DNA from: Charina bottae
Taxonomy: Eukaryota > Chordata > Lepidosauria > Squamata > Charinaidae
Direction of reading: 5' to 3'
DNA: 64,000 nt
Assembly (NCBI GenBank): GCA_023362775.1
Contig: JALMGJ010000025.1
Location: 7,160,001 to 7,224,000 of the forward strand
The position numbers and the translations under genes are program-made. This document shows positions 12,272-23,664 of the stretch, piece after piece. The notes under the pieces are model-generated. The model searched no databases and had not been told where the DNA came from. It was given only the letters and a program-made list of their open reading frames with translations. Each line of letters opens with the position of its first letter. Within the stretch, counting starts at the first letter, position 1.

Positions 12272-13335
12272 ATATGACCATGTATATTCTGGTATAGTTC
12301 ATACATGTCATATGAAACTTCATAAAGATCACCTTCTGGGTAGATCAAAAGAAGCCTATTTTCATACAGTACCTAATCAACTTATGGAATTTGCTGTTAT
12401 ATGATGTGATGGCCACAGGCTTTAATGTTTGGGAGCTTCATGGGAAATAATTCTCACTACAATTAGTAATCTGGCATAATTTTATATAGGAAAGATGTAT
12501 TTTAAGGAGTGGGCTGTGAAGGTGTTGGATGCTACATGTATAAATAATGACATTCATAAACAACATGAGATTAAGAAGTAACAGGATACATCCTGAAATG
12601 GAAGATGCCATATTTTAATTATTACTAACATGATTCAGAAACTTGATATCAACCAGAGATAGCACAGGAATACAATCATCCATCATAATCACAAACATCT
12701 CAAAACCCAAATACCTCTAAGACGTAGAGCCATTCCCTATGTAATATTTGCACCAGTCCAAGACTAGCACCATACTCTGTGCCCCTACAACTTTACAGAG
12801 CTTCTGCAACCATTCTGTTTCCAGATGAAGTACGCAACAGGAGGAGATGCTCTGAGAATTGTTATGCAGCATTAACCCTGCAGTTCTGAGGCAGGTGGTT
12901 TGCCATTGGTGAAAATCCTCTTTTTTACCCCACCTCCTAGCTCATTGGCTTTCCCTGCTCCCTGGTGAACTCAAGATGCCATGGGGCCTCATTGCCACTT
13001 CACTGGGCTTGGCAAATGGAAAAACCCTCCCCTTTCCTGCTGAAGTCAGGACACTATGGCACTAAGCCACCATTTTATCATGGTTTTGACTTTTCTAAAC
13101 TGCACAGATAAACAGTGAAGATAGAGATGGAACATTCCTGAAAGCACGGGTCAATTCGTGGGAGGGTTGAGCATTGCAAGATGGCAATGGTGAGAACACT
13201 AATGGGTCAGCTCAAAAATATTTCTGGGTATTTGCAGGGATGAAGCGAGTAGTTGTACTGAAGTGTCTTTCTACCCACTCAGGTTTAGCTTTAAACCCTG
13301 ACCTGTAGTTCTTTATGTCAAAAATATTTGGGTGC
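12272..13335. other. No gene recognised
   Basis: No similarity was recognised. The stretch around 12880-13060 is richer in C and G than its surroundings but lacks a coding frame or terminal repeats. Confidence 0.45.
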
Positions 13336-13343
13336 ACAGTACA

Positions 13344-13583
13344 TTTTTTTTATTTTGCCTTTGAGTTAGTTTTTGACTCCTGGCAACTGCTTGGACAAGT
13401 CCCTGTATTTTTCTTGGCAAGATTTTAAAAAGAGTTTTGCCATTGCCTCCTTCCAAGGGCTGAGAGAGCATGACTGGCCCCAAGGTCACCCAGCTGTTTT
13501 CCTGCACAAAGCAGGACTTGAACTCACAGACCCTCAGTTTGTGACCTGGTGCCTTAACCTCTACTCTATAGTAGAGTGACTCT
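13344..13583 (-). mobile_element. tRNA-derived SINE (family B), reverse orientation
   Basis: On the minus strand the order is: a degraded tRNA-like head with AGGTTAAGGCACCAGG; the body CCAGTCATGCTCTCTCAGCC; and CTTGCCAAGAAAAATACAGG...GACTTGTCCAAGC toward an A-rich tail. The 8-bp repeat ACAGTACA at 13336-13343 and 13584-13591 is the probable TSD. This is the squamate SINE type whose head reads GAGAGCCAGTTTGGTGTAGTGG, seen again at 19738 and 37972. Confidence 0.75.
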
Positions 13584-13591
13584 ACAGTACA

Positions 13592-15266
13592 ATATACTGA
13601 AGTTCTAAACTAGCACTAGAAATACCAGATTCAAATAAGAGCTGGGCTGAATATATTTCCCTTCACATATATTTCAAACCAGTGTCTTATGAGAGGGGAA
13701 TAGGTACCCCTATTGACCAAAGTGATGCATTAGTATGTCAATAATTTTATTTTTTTTTTCCAAAATAGGAGGCATATGGCCTATGTCTTCTAAGTTCTGT
13801 TTTCTTTTGACAACAAAATCACCTCCAGATGATCAAATCTCTCATTTGGGAACACTGGGAGCAAAAAGTGAAGGAGAAGGTGATGGGCTGAAGTCAATCA
13901 GTCTGTCTATGATTCATTGTCCCAATATCAGCAATCTGCTCTCTCTCCAGACAAATTGGTTTCAAGACATGCCTGTTCCTATATGAAAAGGAATGGAGCT
14001 GCTTCTACTTTTTTACATAACTATTTTGTGCAAGGGGATAGGGAAGGGTAGAGGAATCTACAGGCAAAGTCTTCAAATCTAGACACCTTCCCCCCCCCTG
14101 CCCAAATAAATTAAACATAATGTCTTCAGTAGCATCCCAAGTAATCAAGAGAGTGCTTTGAAGATGGCTTCCGAAGCACACACCTCTGCCACTAGCCGTC
14201 CTGTTTTATGGCCACAGTTGCTATAATTCATTCTAAGTAAATTGTGGAGCTGGTGTAATGCTGAGGGAAAGGCAAAGGAAGGAGATGAGAGAATCCAAGA
14301 CTAATCGCCTCTTACTGATAGCATAGTTCATGGTCCATAGCTAGGGTTTTGTCTGAGTTTAGAGGGCACAAGCTTGTTCAAAGAGGTAGGCTGAGAAGTG
14401 GAGGTCACAAATCAGTCCTAGAGTATACGAGAGAGAGTCACAAGACTCTCAGGAAAGTATCTCAGTTGCAAGAAAGTCAGGGAGCAGGCATAAATTTGCA
14501 GGCCAGGGCAGCTCCTGCAGGGGGTGCCTAATTACTCTGTCACAGAAGTCTTGATCCAACCACCTTTTGAATTCAGGCATACAATTTGTCTTTCTTCCAG
14601 CGGCCTCAGTTGCCCCTAATCTCTTGGGCCTGGAGGAGGGATGGAGTCCGGTCCAACTTATTTCTGGTTTTGTCCTCTCTCAGAGAGGTGGTTGCCTTGA
14701 GCTTAGCCTAAGATACCCCTGTCTCCTGCAAGCCCTGGGTCTGAAGAAACACAGATCCTCCTCATCAAGGGCTGATAGGACAGCAGTTTCCTCCTCTCTT
14801 GTAAAACACATCAGCTTTACAAACTAGCAGTTAAAACTGCACAGCAAGTCTTTTTGCTGCCTGAACTGTATGAGAGATTGTGGAATCTCTGCATGTTATA
14901 TTTTGGGGGGAAAATATGCTACATTTGCATTTTTAAAGAAAACATGTTTTTCCATCTCACTGTTAATTGGGAGGGTTGATCTGAATGTGCCTGAATATTT
15001 GCATTTACTTGAAATCATACAGACAGGCCATCTGCATGTGTACATATAAGTTTCAAATTTAAATGTACATAGATGTAATCTATGCAAAGACATGAGAAAA
15101 CAGAATCAAAACTGATCTTCATTCATGTGAAATTAAGGCAACATACATATGGTTGTGACAGCATGTGGCCCTACAAAAGGAGAATTTGTCTTTTCATAGG
15201 GCTGGGACAAATTTTCATACAGCTTGTGTTTTCAGACCAAAATGTAAAATGTCAGCTTTCATAGTT
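13592..15266. other. No gene recognised
   Basis: No recognisable coding region, terminal repeats or tRNA-like box was found. Confidence 0.45.
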
Positions 15267-15267
15267 G

Positions 15268-15298
<31 letters not shown>
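15267..15298. repeat. CAT trinucleotide microsatellite
   Basis: About ten CAT units. The poly-His or poly-Ser frames crossing it are not genes. Confidence 0.95.
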
Positions 15299-15300
<2 letters not shown>

Positions 15301-16432
15301 CTTTTCACAGCCCTCATGCACACTGTGTCCTATCAAATGCCAGCAAAGGCTGCTTTCAAGAAGATGGTCCCCAATAAGAGGCCAACTCATTGCTCAGAGG
15401 GGGGAAGGATTGCATTGCGCGTAACGTCCTTCTGGTTGCCTCTTTTGCTGGTTGCTCTTTGGCAAAATGGTTGCCATGGTTACCACTTTGAGTGCTTTTT
15501 AAGTAGCAAAGTGGGCTAAAAAATATTTTAAATAAATTAAATAAATAAAAGAGCCTTTTTGCAGGTTGACAGCTGATTCCCAGAAAAGGACTAGTTCTGT
15601 TTTGATTCTCCACATGTACCATAAACATGGAACATGCAACTGTGCTCTTTCCACTTTTTAAATTGACTTGCAAATGATAGATTAATGTCTATGGAAGAAT
15701 CATATGTGCCCTAGCAATCTATCAGCAGCGTTAAGAGAGGGATGGATATGGCAACAGCATGCCTTCCTGGATTTAATATAGAAAAAGTTTATGGAGTATC
15801 TACAGTATATGAAACTGTTACTTAGAGTTTCCACCTAGTATCCATCCAGGGAGAGCTTTCAAAACACTCATCTTCAGACGTAATTTTACACTTTCCCTTA
15901 TAAACATCTATGTACTATAGATTGCTTTAACCGTCATTATAATTGTATGCGGTCATAATACAGAACCTTTCTGCCAACTTGAGGATAAATCAGTGCAGTG
16001 AATTATACTTTTTATAATTAGTAATAGGCACTACAATCAAATAGAAGTGCCTAGAAAGTACTTTTCTCTTTTTGATACTAGCATGATTTGTCAGTTTTTA
16101 TGATCATAAGATCTTTTTCAAAACAAATGTAATGGATGCAATTTTTAGTGCCCAGTTGTAAAACACTTCAGTTAAGTGGTGCACTATTTGAAGTTGCAGC
16201 TCTCTTTTCCCCTGTATTGTAAAATAGCAATAACTCTCCATTTAAATTACCTTTATTTTAAAAACTTAGGGAACCAGTAAAGTATTGATTTTATATTGTT
16301 ACACTTTCTATAGCCCAATTATTCAAGCAGTTGAAGCATTGCACTTGTATTCTGCATAAGGAATTCTGGCAAGGTTTCTGTAATATGCAGATTATTTGCC
16401 ATCCAAATGCAATATCTTTATGACTATACAAA
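15299..16432. other. No gene recognised
   Basis: AT-rich sequence without recognisable elements. A TAAAT-rich patch lies at 15525-15550. Confidence 0.45.
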
Positions 16433-16433
16433 T

Positions 16434-16488
<55 letters not shown>
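16433..16488. repeat. GA dinucleotide microsatellite
   Basis: A homopurine GA run with a single A interruption. Confidence 0.95.
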
Positions 16489-16490
<2 letters not shown>

Positions 16491-16655
16491 TACTTTCCAA
16501 TTCTCCACAGCATTTCATCAGGTAAAATGTTAGTAAAAAGCAACAGATGGGGAAAGAAGCAAGGAATTGTGAAAAAAATTGTGACATCTGCGATTCAGTC
16601 AGTCTCATGATAGAGGTCATGGACTGAATGCCTTTAGACTTGGTTGGTGGCCTTA

Positions 16656-16994
16656 AGGTAAAGGTAAAGGTTCCTCCCCGCACATTTGTGCAGTCGTGTC
16701 CGACTCTAGGAGCCGGTGCTCATCTCTGTTTGTTAGCCGAAGAGCCAGCGTTGTCCGAAGACGCTTCCACGGTCATGTGGCCGCATGACGCACGCGGAAC
16801 ACTGTTACTTACCCACCAAAGTGGTACCTATTCGTCTACTTGCATCTGCATGCTTTCAAATTGCTAGGTTGGCAAGAGCTGGGGTGAGTGTGGGAGCTTA
16901 CTCCATCATGTGTGGCTAGGGTTTCGAACCTCCAAACTTGTGACCTTCCGATCGACAAGCCTGGCATCTTAACCGCTGAGCCATCGCACCCCCT
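16656..16994 (-). mobile_element. tRNA-derived SINE (family A), full length, reverse
   Basis: Read on the minus strand, the element opens with a tRNA-like head (A-box-like GGCTCAGCGGTTAAGATGCC; B-box-like GGTTCGAAACC). The conserved body follows (CTAGCAATTTGAAAGCATGC, CATGACCGTGGAAGCGTCTT, GCTGGCTCTTCGGCTAACAA). It ends with AGTCGGACACGACTGCACAA and AACCTTTACCTTTACCTT repeats. The 3' end resembles the BovB tail and suggests mobilisation by BovB. Head, body and ACCTTT tail fit the type known as Sauria SINE; that name is my inference. Confidence 0.85.
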
Positions 16995-17037
16995 TAATTC
17001 ATATTTAGCCATCTGTATATATTTTATGGTGCTATTT

Positions 17038-17122
17038 ATTACAAGGAGGGTACTTGTATCTACTTGCATTTGCATGCTTTCAAATTGCTAGGTTGGCAAG
17101 AGCTGGGGCTAGGCTAGTGCGG
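17038..17122 (-). mobile_element. SINE family A fragment beside the full copy
   Basis: A second, partial copy of the SINE body (tctacttgcatttgcatgc through gcaagagctggggc) lies 45-55 bp right of the full copy in the same orientation. The repeat GGTGGCCTTA at 16646-16655 and 17123-17132 brackets both copies. This suggests an old SINE with its own TSD that later received a second SINE. Confidence 0.65.
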
Positions 17123-17132
17123 GTGGCCTTAG

Positions 17133-17508
17133 TGCTGGGTTATATCTGCATTCTGAGACAATGAAGAACAGCTACTGTAAGCTAACCTCCCTGCAGTTCT
17201 CAATATCAAAGAATATTGCAATAAAACATAATTAAAGAAAATAAAAACAAGGTTAAAACCAGCTATGGTGCTCAGGGAGAGGATAAGAATGTCACAATCC
17301 TTCCAGAACAAAAAGGTCTTCAGCAAGTCCCCAAATACAGGCACTTGGATGAGCATCTCTGAAGAAGACATTCAACAGCTAGAGGATTATAAGCAAGAGA
17401 GTACCACTCTATCACCACTGCAGGCGATATTCTGTTCAACTTACGCTGTCATTTGAGACTCTGCAAATCTTTGCTCTAAAGACCTGTCTGATTGAATTTG
17501 GCATAAGC
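17133..17508. other. No gene recognised
   Basis: No recognisable element or coding frame. Confidence 0.4.
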
Positions 17509-17523
17509 TACTGCATAGACTAA

Positions 17524-17674
17524 CATCATATCGTATCATATCATATCATATCATATCATATCATATCATATCATATCAATCATATCATATCATATCATAT
17601 CATATCATATCATATCCCTATTTGGGAAGATGGGCGGGGATAAATTAAATAAATAAATAAATAAATATAATATA
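17524..17674 (+). mobile_element. ATATC microsatellite with L2-type tail
   Basis: About 90 bp of ATATC pentanucleotide (17525-17615) leads into an L2-type 3' end (GGAAGATGGGCGGGGATAAA and TAAA repeats). Near-perfect 15-bp repeats CTACTGCATAGACTA (17509-17523) and CTATTGCATAGACTA (17675-17689) flank it, suggesting a severely truncated L2-tailed insertion whose body became a microsatellite. Confidence 0.5.
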
Positions 17675-18417
17675 CTATTGCATAGACTACTGCAATGCGC
17701 TCTACATGGGGCTACCCTTGAAGAGTATCCAGAAGCTACAGCTGGTGCAAAATACAGCTGGCCACGCAAGCCATCTTAGGAGCCCCTAGAAGGGCACATA
17801 TAATACCGTTGTTGCACGAGCTGCATTGGGTGCCGGTTTGCTTCCGGGTCCAATTCAAGGTGTTGGTTATCAACTTTAAAGCCATACATGGCATGGGTCC
17901 AGGTTACCTGAGGGACCGCCTCACCCCGGCTACATCGACCCGTCCCACCCGGTCAGGCAAAGAGGGCATGTTACGGACCCTGTCCATGAAGGACTGCTGA
18001 TTGGCAGGGTCCAGGAGGAGGGCCTTCTCTGCCATGGCACCCGCCCTTTGGAACAAGCTTCCCCCGAGGGTAAGACAGGCCCCCACTCTCCCAGCCTTCT
18101 GGAAGGGGGTTAAGACCTGGTTGTGCCACTTTGCTTGGGGTGGGAGGGGGGATAGCCAATCATGGGGGTGGTTGGCCCCGTGAGTGTCCCAGGATAAGAT
18201 CTTATTTCCCATCTTGAATTTTATATTCTGTATTCTGTATTATTTGTAGTTAGTTATAGTTGTAGTTATAGTTGTTATAGTTGTTATAGTTGTTGTTATA
18301 GTTATATTGAATTGTTTTTAGCGATCTGCCATTTTTATTATTGTAAGCCGCCCAGAGTCGTCGTACGCGAAATGGGCGGTAGAGAAATTTAATAAATAAA
18401 TAAGTAAATAAATTTAC
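17675..18417 (+). mobile_element. L2-clade LINE 3' end, decayed
   Basis: The translated fragments DYCNALYMGLPLKS, LHELHWVPVCFRVQFKVLVI, FKAIHGMGPGYLRDRL, RRRAFSAMAPALWNKLPP and FWKGVKTWLCHFAW match, in order, the C-terminal region of the L2 copy at 34.3-34.9 kb. A stop at ~18000 and frame shifts break it. The 3' end has the L2 signature GTAAGCCGCCCAGAGTCGTC, then ATGGGCGGT and TAAA repeats (to ~18417). Confidence 0.85.
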
Positions 18418-18976
18418 CTTTGTGGTGCTTCCTTGCTAAATTATAGCCTTCTTTGATCAGTTTTAATCCAGGGCAATGTGGAATGCAGCTAATTCAAGAT
18501 TATTTGCACACTCAAAAGGGTGGGCATATGCTATACACATATGCTTTTTGTATTTGCTAATAGCTTTTCTCCATGCCTAGCAGAAGGAATCATACCAGGC
18601 ATTGCCCACTGGGAAGACTTTACCATTTTCAGTGCTGAATAAAAATACCCAATGATATCCAATAATCTGCTTTCTGAGAATGAAACAGAGTACAGTAGTC
18701 TATCTGATAGGTGCTGGATGAATTTATTTGCTGTTTTCTAACTTCAAAAAAAAAAAGCAATGTTCCAAAACTGAAGTTTCGTAAAAGAGATTGTCTTACC
18801 TTGCCCTTGATTAACGGTTGCTCATATCATTGCAGAAAAAGGTATCCTCAAAACAATTTTTAACAAGCATTTCATTGAAAGTAGAGCACAAACATGCATA
18901 CATTTCAGTGGATGATTCCAAATGCCTAGGATTCTACATATATTTGTGTTCAGTGTGTAAAATTTAAAAGCAAAAG

Positions 18977-18977
<1 letters not shown>
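18418..18977. other. No gene recognised
   Basis: AT-rich; no element was recognised. Confidence 0.4.
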
Positions 18978-19021
<44 letters not shown>

Positions 19022-19038
19022 GTATGTATGTATGTATG

Positions 19039-19079
<41 letters not shown>

Positions 19080-19081
19080 CG
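18978..19081. repeat. TC / TGTA / TA / GA compound microsatellite
   Basis: A TC run, TGTA units, a TA run and a GA run follow in order. The outer TC and GA blocks are complementary and could form a long hairpin with an alternating purine-pyrimidine loop. Confidence 0.95.
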
Positions 19082-19082
19082 C

Positions 19083-19440
19083 GCACAGTGATGATAGATG
19101 TAGCGGTGCCAAGTGACAGCAACATCAGGAAAAAGGAGTATGAGAAGCTGGAGAAGTACCAGGGCCTGAAGGAGGAACTAGAGAGGATGTGGAAAGTGAA
19201 GGCCAAAGTGGTCCCAGTGGTGGTAGCAGCACTCGGGGATGTGACTCCTAAGCTGGGAGAGTGGCTCCAACAGATCCCAGGAACACCACCAGAGCTCTCT
19301 GTCCAGAACAGTGCAGTGCTAGGATCAGCTAAGATACTGTGCAGAACCCTCAAACTCCCAGGCCTCTGGTAGAGGACCCGAGGTTGAGGAAGACACATAC
19401 CACCCATAGGGGTGAGAAGGGAATTTTGTTTTTATTTTAC
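19083..19440 (+). pseudogene. R4/Dong-like LINE C-terminal endonuclease fragment
   Basis: The frame reads IDVAVPSDSN, EYEKLEKYQGLKEELERMWK, VKAKVVPVVVAALGDVTPKL and VLGSAKILCRTLKLPGLW. This pattern ((L)IDVAxPxD...KExEKxxKYQdL...VxPvVxgALG...LGtAxIL) is the C-terminus of LINEs with a restriction-enzyme-like endonuclease, the R4/Dong/NeSL group. The RT and zinc-knuckle parts are missing. The frame stops at ~19370 after PGLW, a natural-looking end. A related, older fragment lies on the minus strand at 42.1-42.75 kb. Clade assignment is from memory of family consensus patterns. Confidence 0.7.
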
Positions 19441-19737
19441 TGCTTCCTAGTAATGAAGAGTTTTATAGAAATAAATACATGCTTTGACAAATAATAGCTG
19501 CAACAGCAGCAGGGGAGCAGGTATGAAAGTTGCCACCTAAGTTAGAATCTTCAGCCATTTGGTCAGAATGGTTGTTGGTGTCTAACCTTCCTCTCCAAAA
19601 ATTTTTCCATTCTTACTTACTTTGTGTTTCTCTCTCCAATGTCAGCCATAACTGCCACTGGTGCCCATGTGCCTGCCAAGCTCTCTGAACCACTTTAGAA
19701 AATTACTTTTACAATTATTTTGACTTAAAAATGATAA

Positions 19738-19800
19738 GAGAGCCAGTTTGGTGTAGTGGTTGAGACACCAGGCTAGAAACCCAGAGAGCTTTGTTATTGA
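19738..19800 (+). mobile_element. SINE family B head fragment
   Basis: The text gagagccagtttggtgtagt, gttgagacaccaggctagaa is the tRNA-like 5' end (A-box region) of SINE family B. Similarity fades after ~19800, just before the hAT element. Confidence 0.7.
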
Positions 19801-19850
19801 GTGTGGCCATCTACATAGGGGAAAAAAACCTAAACTGAGATAGTATAGAG

Positions 19851-20159
19851 CTGGGTTTCTCAACCAGGGTTCCATGGAGCCCTAGGGTTCTGTGAGAGGT
19901 CACTATGGGTTCCCTGGGAGAACACGGTTGAATTAAAAAAATATTTCAAATTCAGGCAACTTCACATTAAAGAGGTAAGTTGCATTATTTATTTTTAGCT
20001 TAAGAACACTGTTAATGCATATATACAGGCCTACACATGAAGCTAATATAATATTTTTGTAACTTCTGGCCTATATTTGAGCCTGAATGTGCAGGGGTTC
20101 CCCAAGGCCTGAAAAATATATCAAGGGTTCCTCCAGGGTCAAGAAGTTGAGAAAGGCTG
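19851..20159. mobile_element. hAT non-autonomous element (309 bp)
   Basis: The ends CTGGGTTTCTCAAC and GTTGAGAAAGGCTG are inverted repeats of the common hAT type. The flanks GTATAGAG (19843-19850) and GTAAAGAG (20160-20167) are an 8-bp TSD with one mismatch. Sub-terminal GGGTTCCATGGAGCC and GGGTTCCTCCAGGG are also related. There is no transposase frame. Confidence 0.8.
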
Positions 20160-20167
20160 GTAAAGAG

Positions 20168-23100
20168 CATACTGGGTTAGAGGGAGCGGCAGAAAGCTAC
20201 TTGTAAATAGGCAAGTCTCCCCTACCTCCATCTCAGCCAGGTTCCCCTAGTATGCTCTAGAGTTTGTAATAATATGACTTTGGTGCCACCCAACTCCAGA
20301 ACTGTGGAATTTCTGAGGGAAATTGAAAACCCCACTCCTCAAATGGAGGCCTAGGTTGCCAATGCAATCACCAGACAGTGTCCCAGAAGCTAGCAGAGAA
20401 GGATGTTTTCTAACAGTAGGTCCAATCATTCTGACAGTCAACTCTGTACATACTTTGAAGAGAGAATGGAAACGGTTTTCAGTACAACCGCTCTCTAGAA
20501 ACAGGGTCAGACTTAGGTATAAACAAAGAGCTAAACAAAGCAAACTGTTTGCAAGACCCAGTGGTCAGAGGTATTTCTATGGTAATACGGCTGAAATGAG
20601 AACCAGTGCCAACAAATGAAATGTTAAAGGTATATGGAAAAGTTGTACTATCCATTCATATAAAATTATGTTGTTAGATCTACACGAGAAAGAAGCAAGC
20701 AACAATGGGATTAACAGCAGAAACTAAACGAAAGGATAAAGTTTAGGTTTAATATCTTTATCCGTTTTCATGAGATTCTTTAAGAATAGAAAACAGTCTT
20801 CACTGGAATTGGTAAATGTCTGGATGGTTGGATAGCTTTTAATGTTGAACTTGACTAAAATTATCTAGCCAGATAACTGAATCAGATGGGAAGGCAGCAA
20901 ATCAAGAGAAGTCAAGTCATAATTTGGCTTTCCTATCCTTATTTCTGTATTAGGGATATTCTGCTATAAAATGTAGTGTGTTGCAAATATATAGAATTTA
21001 TGGGCTGAAACAGCACTAAAACCTACGGGAGTAATATTGTTAAGAAAACATGGTTCATGGTCCTTATTAACATATATGTTTTTGAATGGCTGGAGGAGAG
21101 GGGGAATGAGGAAAAATGCATATTATGAAAATTTGTCCAGCAGAAATAATCACAAAACAGCTACAGAAAGAATGTCATTAAGAATCCTTCATTAAATATT
21201 AAAAATAAGTGGGCCCTCTCACCTGGATCTGCACTTTTTACAGTGACATTTAGCTTGTGCTAATGTTCTAGTGGGATATGGCTGGTACTTAAGCTACAAA
21301 TGGTGGACCAGCGTGCTCAACCCAATTCTCACCTAGCTTGAATTGGCTCAGCATATTAATGGGGTCATTAGAACCATCCCCGGGTACTCGCTTTTTAGTT
21401 GCTCCCCTCGGATTCTCTCAGGTGCCATCAACCAAGGTGGCCTTCTTAGGCTAGCAGAAGGAAATCTGGATAACAAAAATTGATTTCGCAGCTGAATTTC
21501 CAATCAAGTCTCTCATCTGCCAGTTCCCAGATGAGTTCTTGCAAAGTAGCGAACCCCTTCAGCAAACGTTAATGGCTGAAAATAGCTTAAAGAAATGTAA
21601 GGAACAAAACTAAAAACTAAAATAAGAGAAATTGATCCAGGGTATAAAATAAAGAGTGGGTGAAAAAATGTGCCTATAAAACAAGCGACAAGGTTAGACT
21701 CAACGATGTCAGCAAAAGGCAAAACTTTTGCTTAGTGGGTTATTGTTGTTGTCTTTCTTCTTGACACTGAATGTTCTCCCATATACCTCCCCAAACCAAG
21801 CTATGCATTCCAGGTTTAGGAAACTGCTTTCTCCCTTGTTGGGCTGTACTCAGGGAAAAGCACCAGACCTTTACAGAAGCCCCAGCTTGCATGCTTCTAT
21901 GCATGCACTTGGGTGCAACCTTTTTCTCCTTATATATGACCTGTAACAGTGCTCCTCTCCTAAAGGAAGCACAAACAAATGCATCTGCTCCACTAACATC
22001 AAATGTATTTCTTCTTGAAAGGCCGTAAGGATGCCAGCACGTCATACTGGGCCGAATGGTAAGCAACAGCACTTGAAACTGGACTCACTAATGAATGGGG
22101 CGCCCTTCAAGGCTAGTTTTCATATAATGGGTCTCTTGTGATCTATTAGCTGCATGTGAAGTCAAACCAGACCCACCCCTCAAAGGAAAAGGAAAAGAAA
22201 AAGCTAACCACAGAAGTCTCTAATGGGTAGAATAGGTTAAAAGGTGATTTCCATGGTTGTTCAAGGAATACACTCTCCAAAAATCTCTTTGGCCCTATAG
22301 AAAGCATCTTTAGGTAGGCTGGCTGAGTTTCCCCACACAAGCTGTTCCTGAGGAAGGGAAGTGTGCTATAAAACTAGCATCTCCTAATTGCCTGAATGGC
22401 CTGGCCTATGTATTGATGCCTTTTCCCTTTAGTGTTGCATCTCAACATGGGAAGAACTGCTGAAATAAGTATTACTGTTTGTTTCATGTGCCACTTCTCA
22501 GTCCACCTCTTTCTCTTTTCCTGCCTGTTGATTCCCAGATGTTCAGTAATTCAGTAATAATGTGGATATGTGTTTGTATAAAATTGTTTCAGTGTTGCTT
22601 TTACTGTTGAAAGTGCAACAAATTTCACGATTTTCAAGAATTTGGCAACACTGCATTTTTCAGATGCATCTTTGTTCAGATGCTTGAGTTAAAATGCAAA
22701 TGTCATGTATTTAGCATGCAAATGAAGTTACATAAATATAATGCTTGAAATGTGCACTCTATCTCAGAAAGTATTTGCAATGTTTAATAAGAACCCGAGA
22801 ATTTAGGATTTTCTAAAGAATTAAATTCTTTTAATTATTGGATTATCGGTTGCATCCTTAACTCTGCCTAACTGCTACATGTGTACGTAGGGAAACAATC
22901 TCAAGATATGGGCCACTAAATTAAGGCAGCTTTGCCCTGTAACCTTTTGATTTTGCTATGCACACTTAACAGTTTCTCTGTCGGCAGTTGAATCAGACTT
23001 TTTGAGTCATAATTCAATCTATCTTCCTTTTAACTGACCACTACATATATACTGTACCTAATAATGATCTCATACTGCATTGTTACATGTAGCCAACAAA

Positions 23101-23664
23101 TTATTCCAGGAAATGGGGGAGGGGTATAAACATGCTAATAATAACAGGAAGAAAAAGTCTGTTATAGGTCAGTTTTAACAAGCTGAAAATAAGAATAGAT
23201 AGCTTTTTGCCTGCCAGCCAATGCACAGCACCAAAGGTAATTGTGTAACATGATTATGAACTTGGCATATATATTATGTTATAAAGAAGCGTCTTAAAAA
23301 TCCACCAATTGATTTACAAGGTGGAATCTCTAAAATCATTTCTAAAATTATTCTTTTCCTTACTACAAATCATTCAGACATTTAATGAGGCAAGCAGATG
23401 TATTGTAAAATTCCTCAGGCTAAAATAAGGAAATATTAGATGCATCCATTCAGGTGAAAAAGTTAAATTCTACCATGTTCCGATAAACTCTAAACATAGA
23501 CAATAATAAAGTTCTCCAAAACAATTCACAGTACTGGCCTTTGATAAACCGTTATTTCTCAGCTCTAGTTACCTTGCAGTTTATTCTGATTATAAAATAA
23601 AGTCTATACTAAGGTTTTTGGTGTAGTGGGTACTTCTAAGAAGGTATGGATATTATTGTACTCT
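20168..23664. other. No gene recognised
   Basis: This is 3.5 kb with no coding similarity, tRNA-like boxes or element ends that I could identify. Short open frames here have no recognisable motifs. Confidence 0.45.

Noticed and set aside
11997..12297. Ala- and Pro-rich open frames that might be a small GC-rich gene
   Set aside because: They lie within the GC-rich hAT MITE, whose TIRs and TSD explain the sequence.
16656..16994. Possible tRNA gene from A- and B-box-like motifs
   Set aside because: The boxes belong to a SINE head; there is no intact acceptor stem or anticodon arm, and the SINE body follows.
20247..20619. Overlapping ~98-codon open frames on both strands
   Set aside because: No recognisable domain, splice context or conservation clue; compatible with chance.
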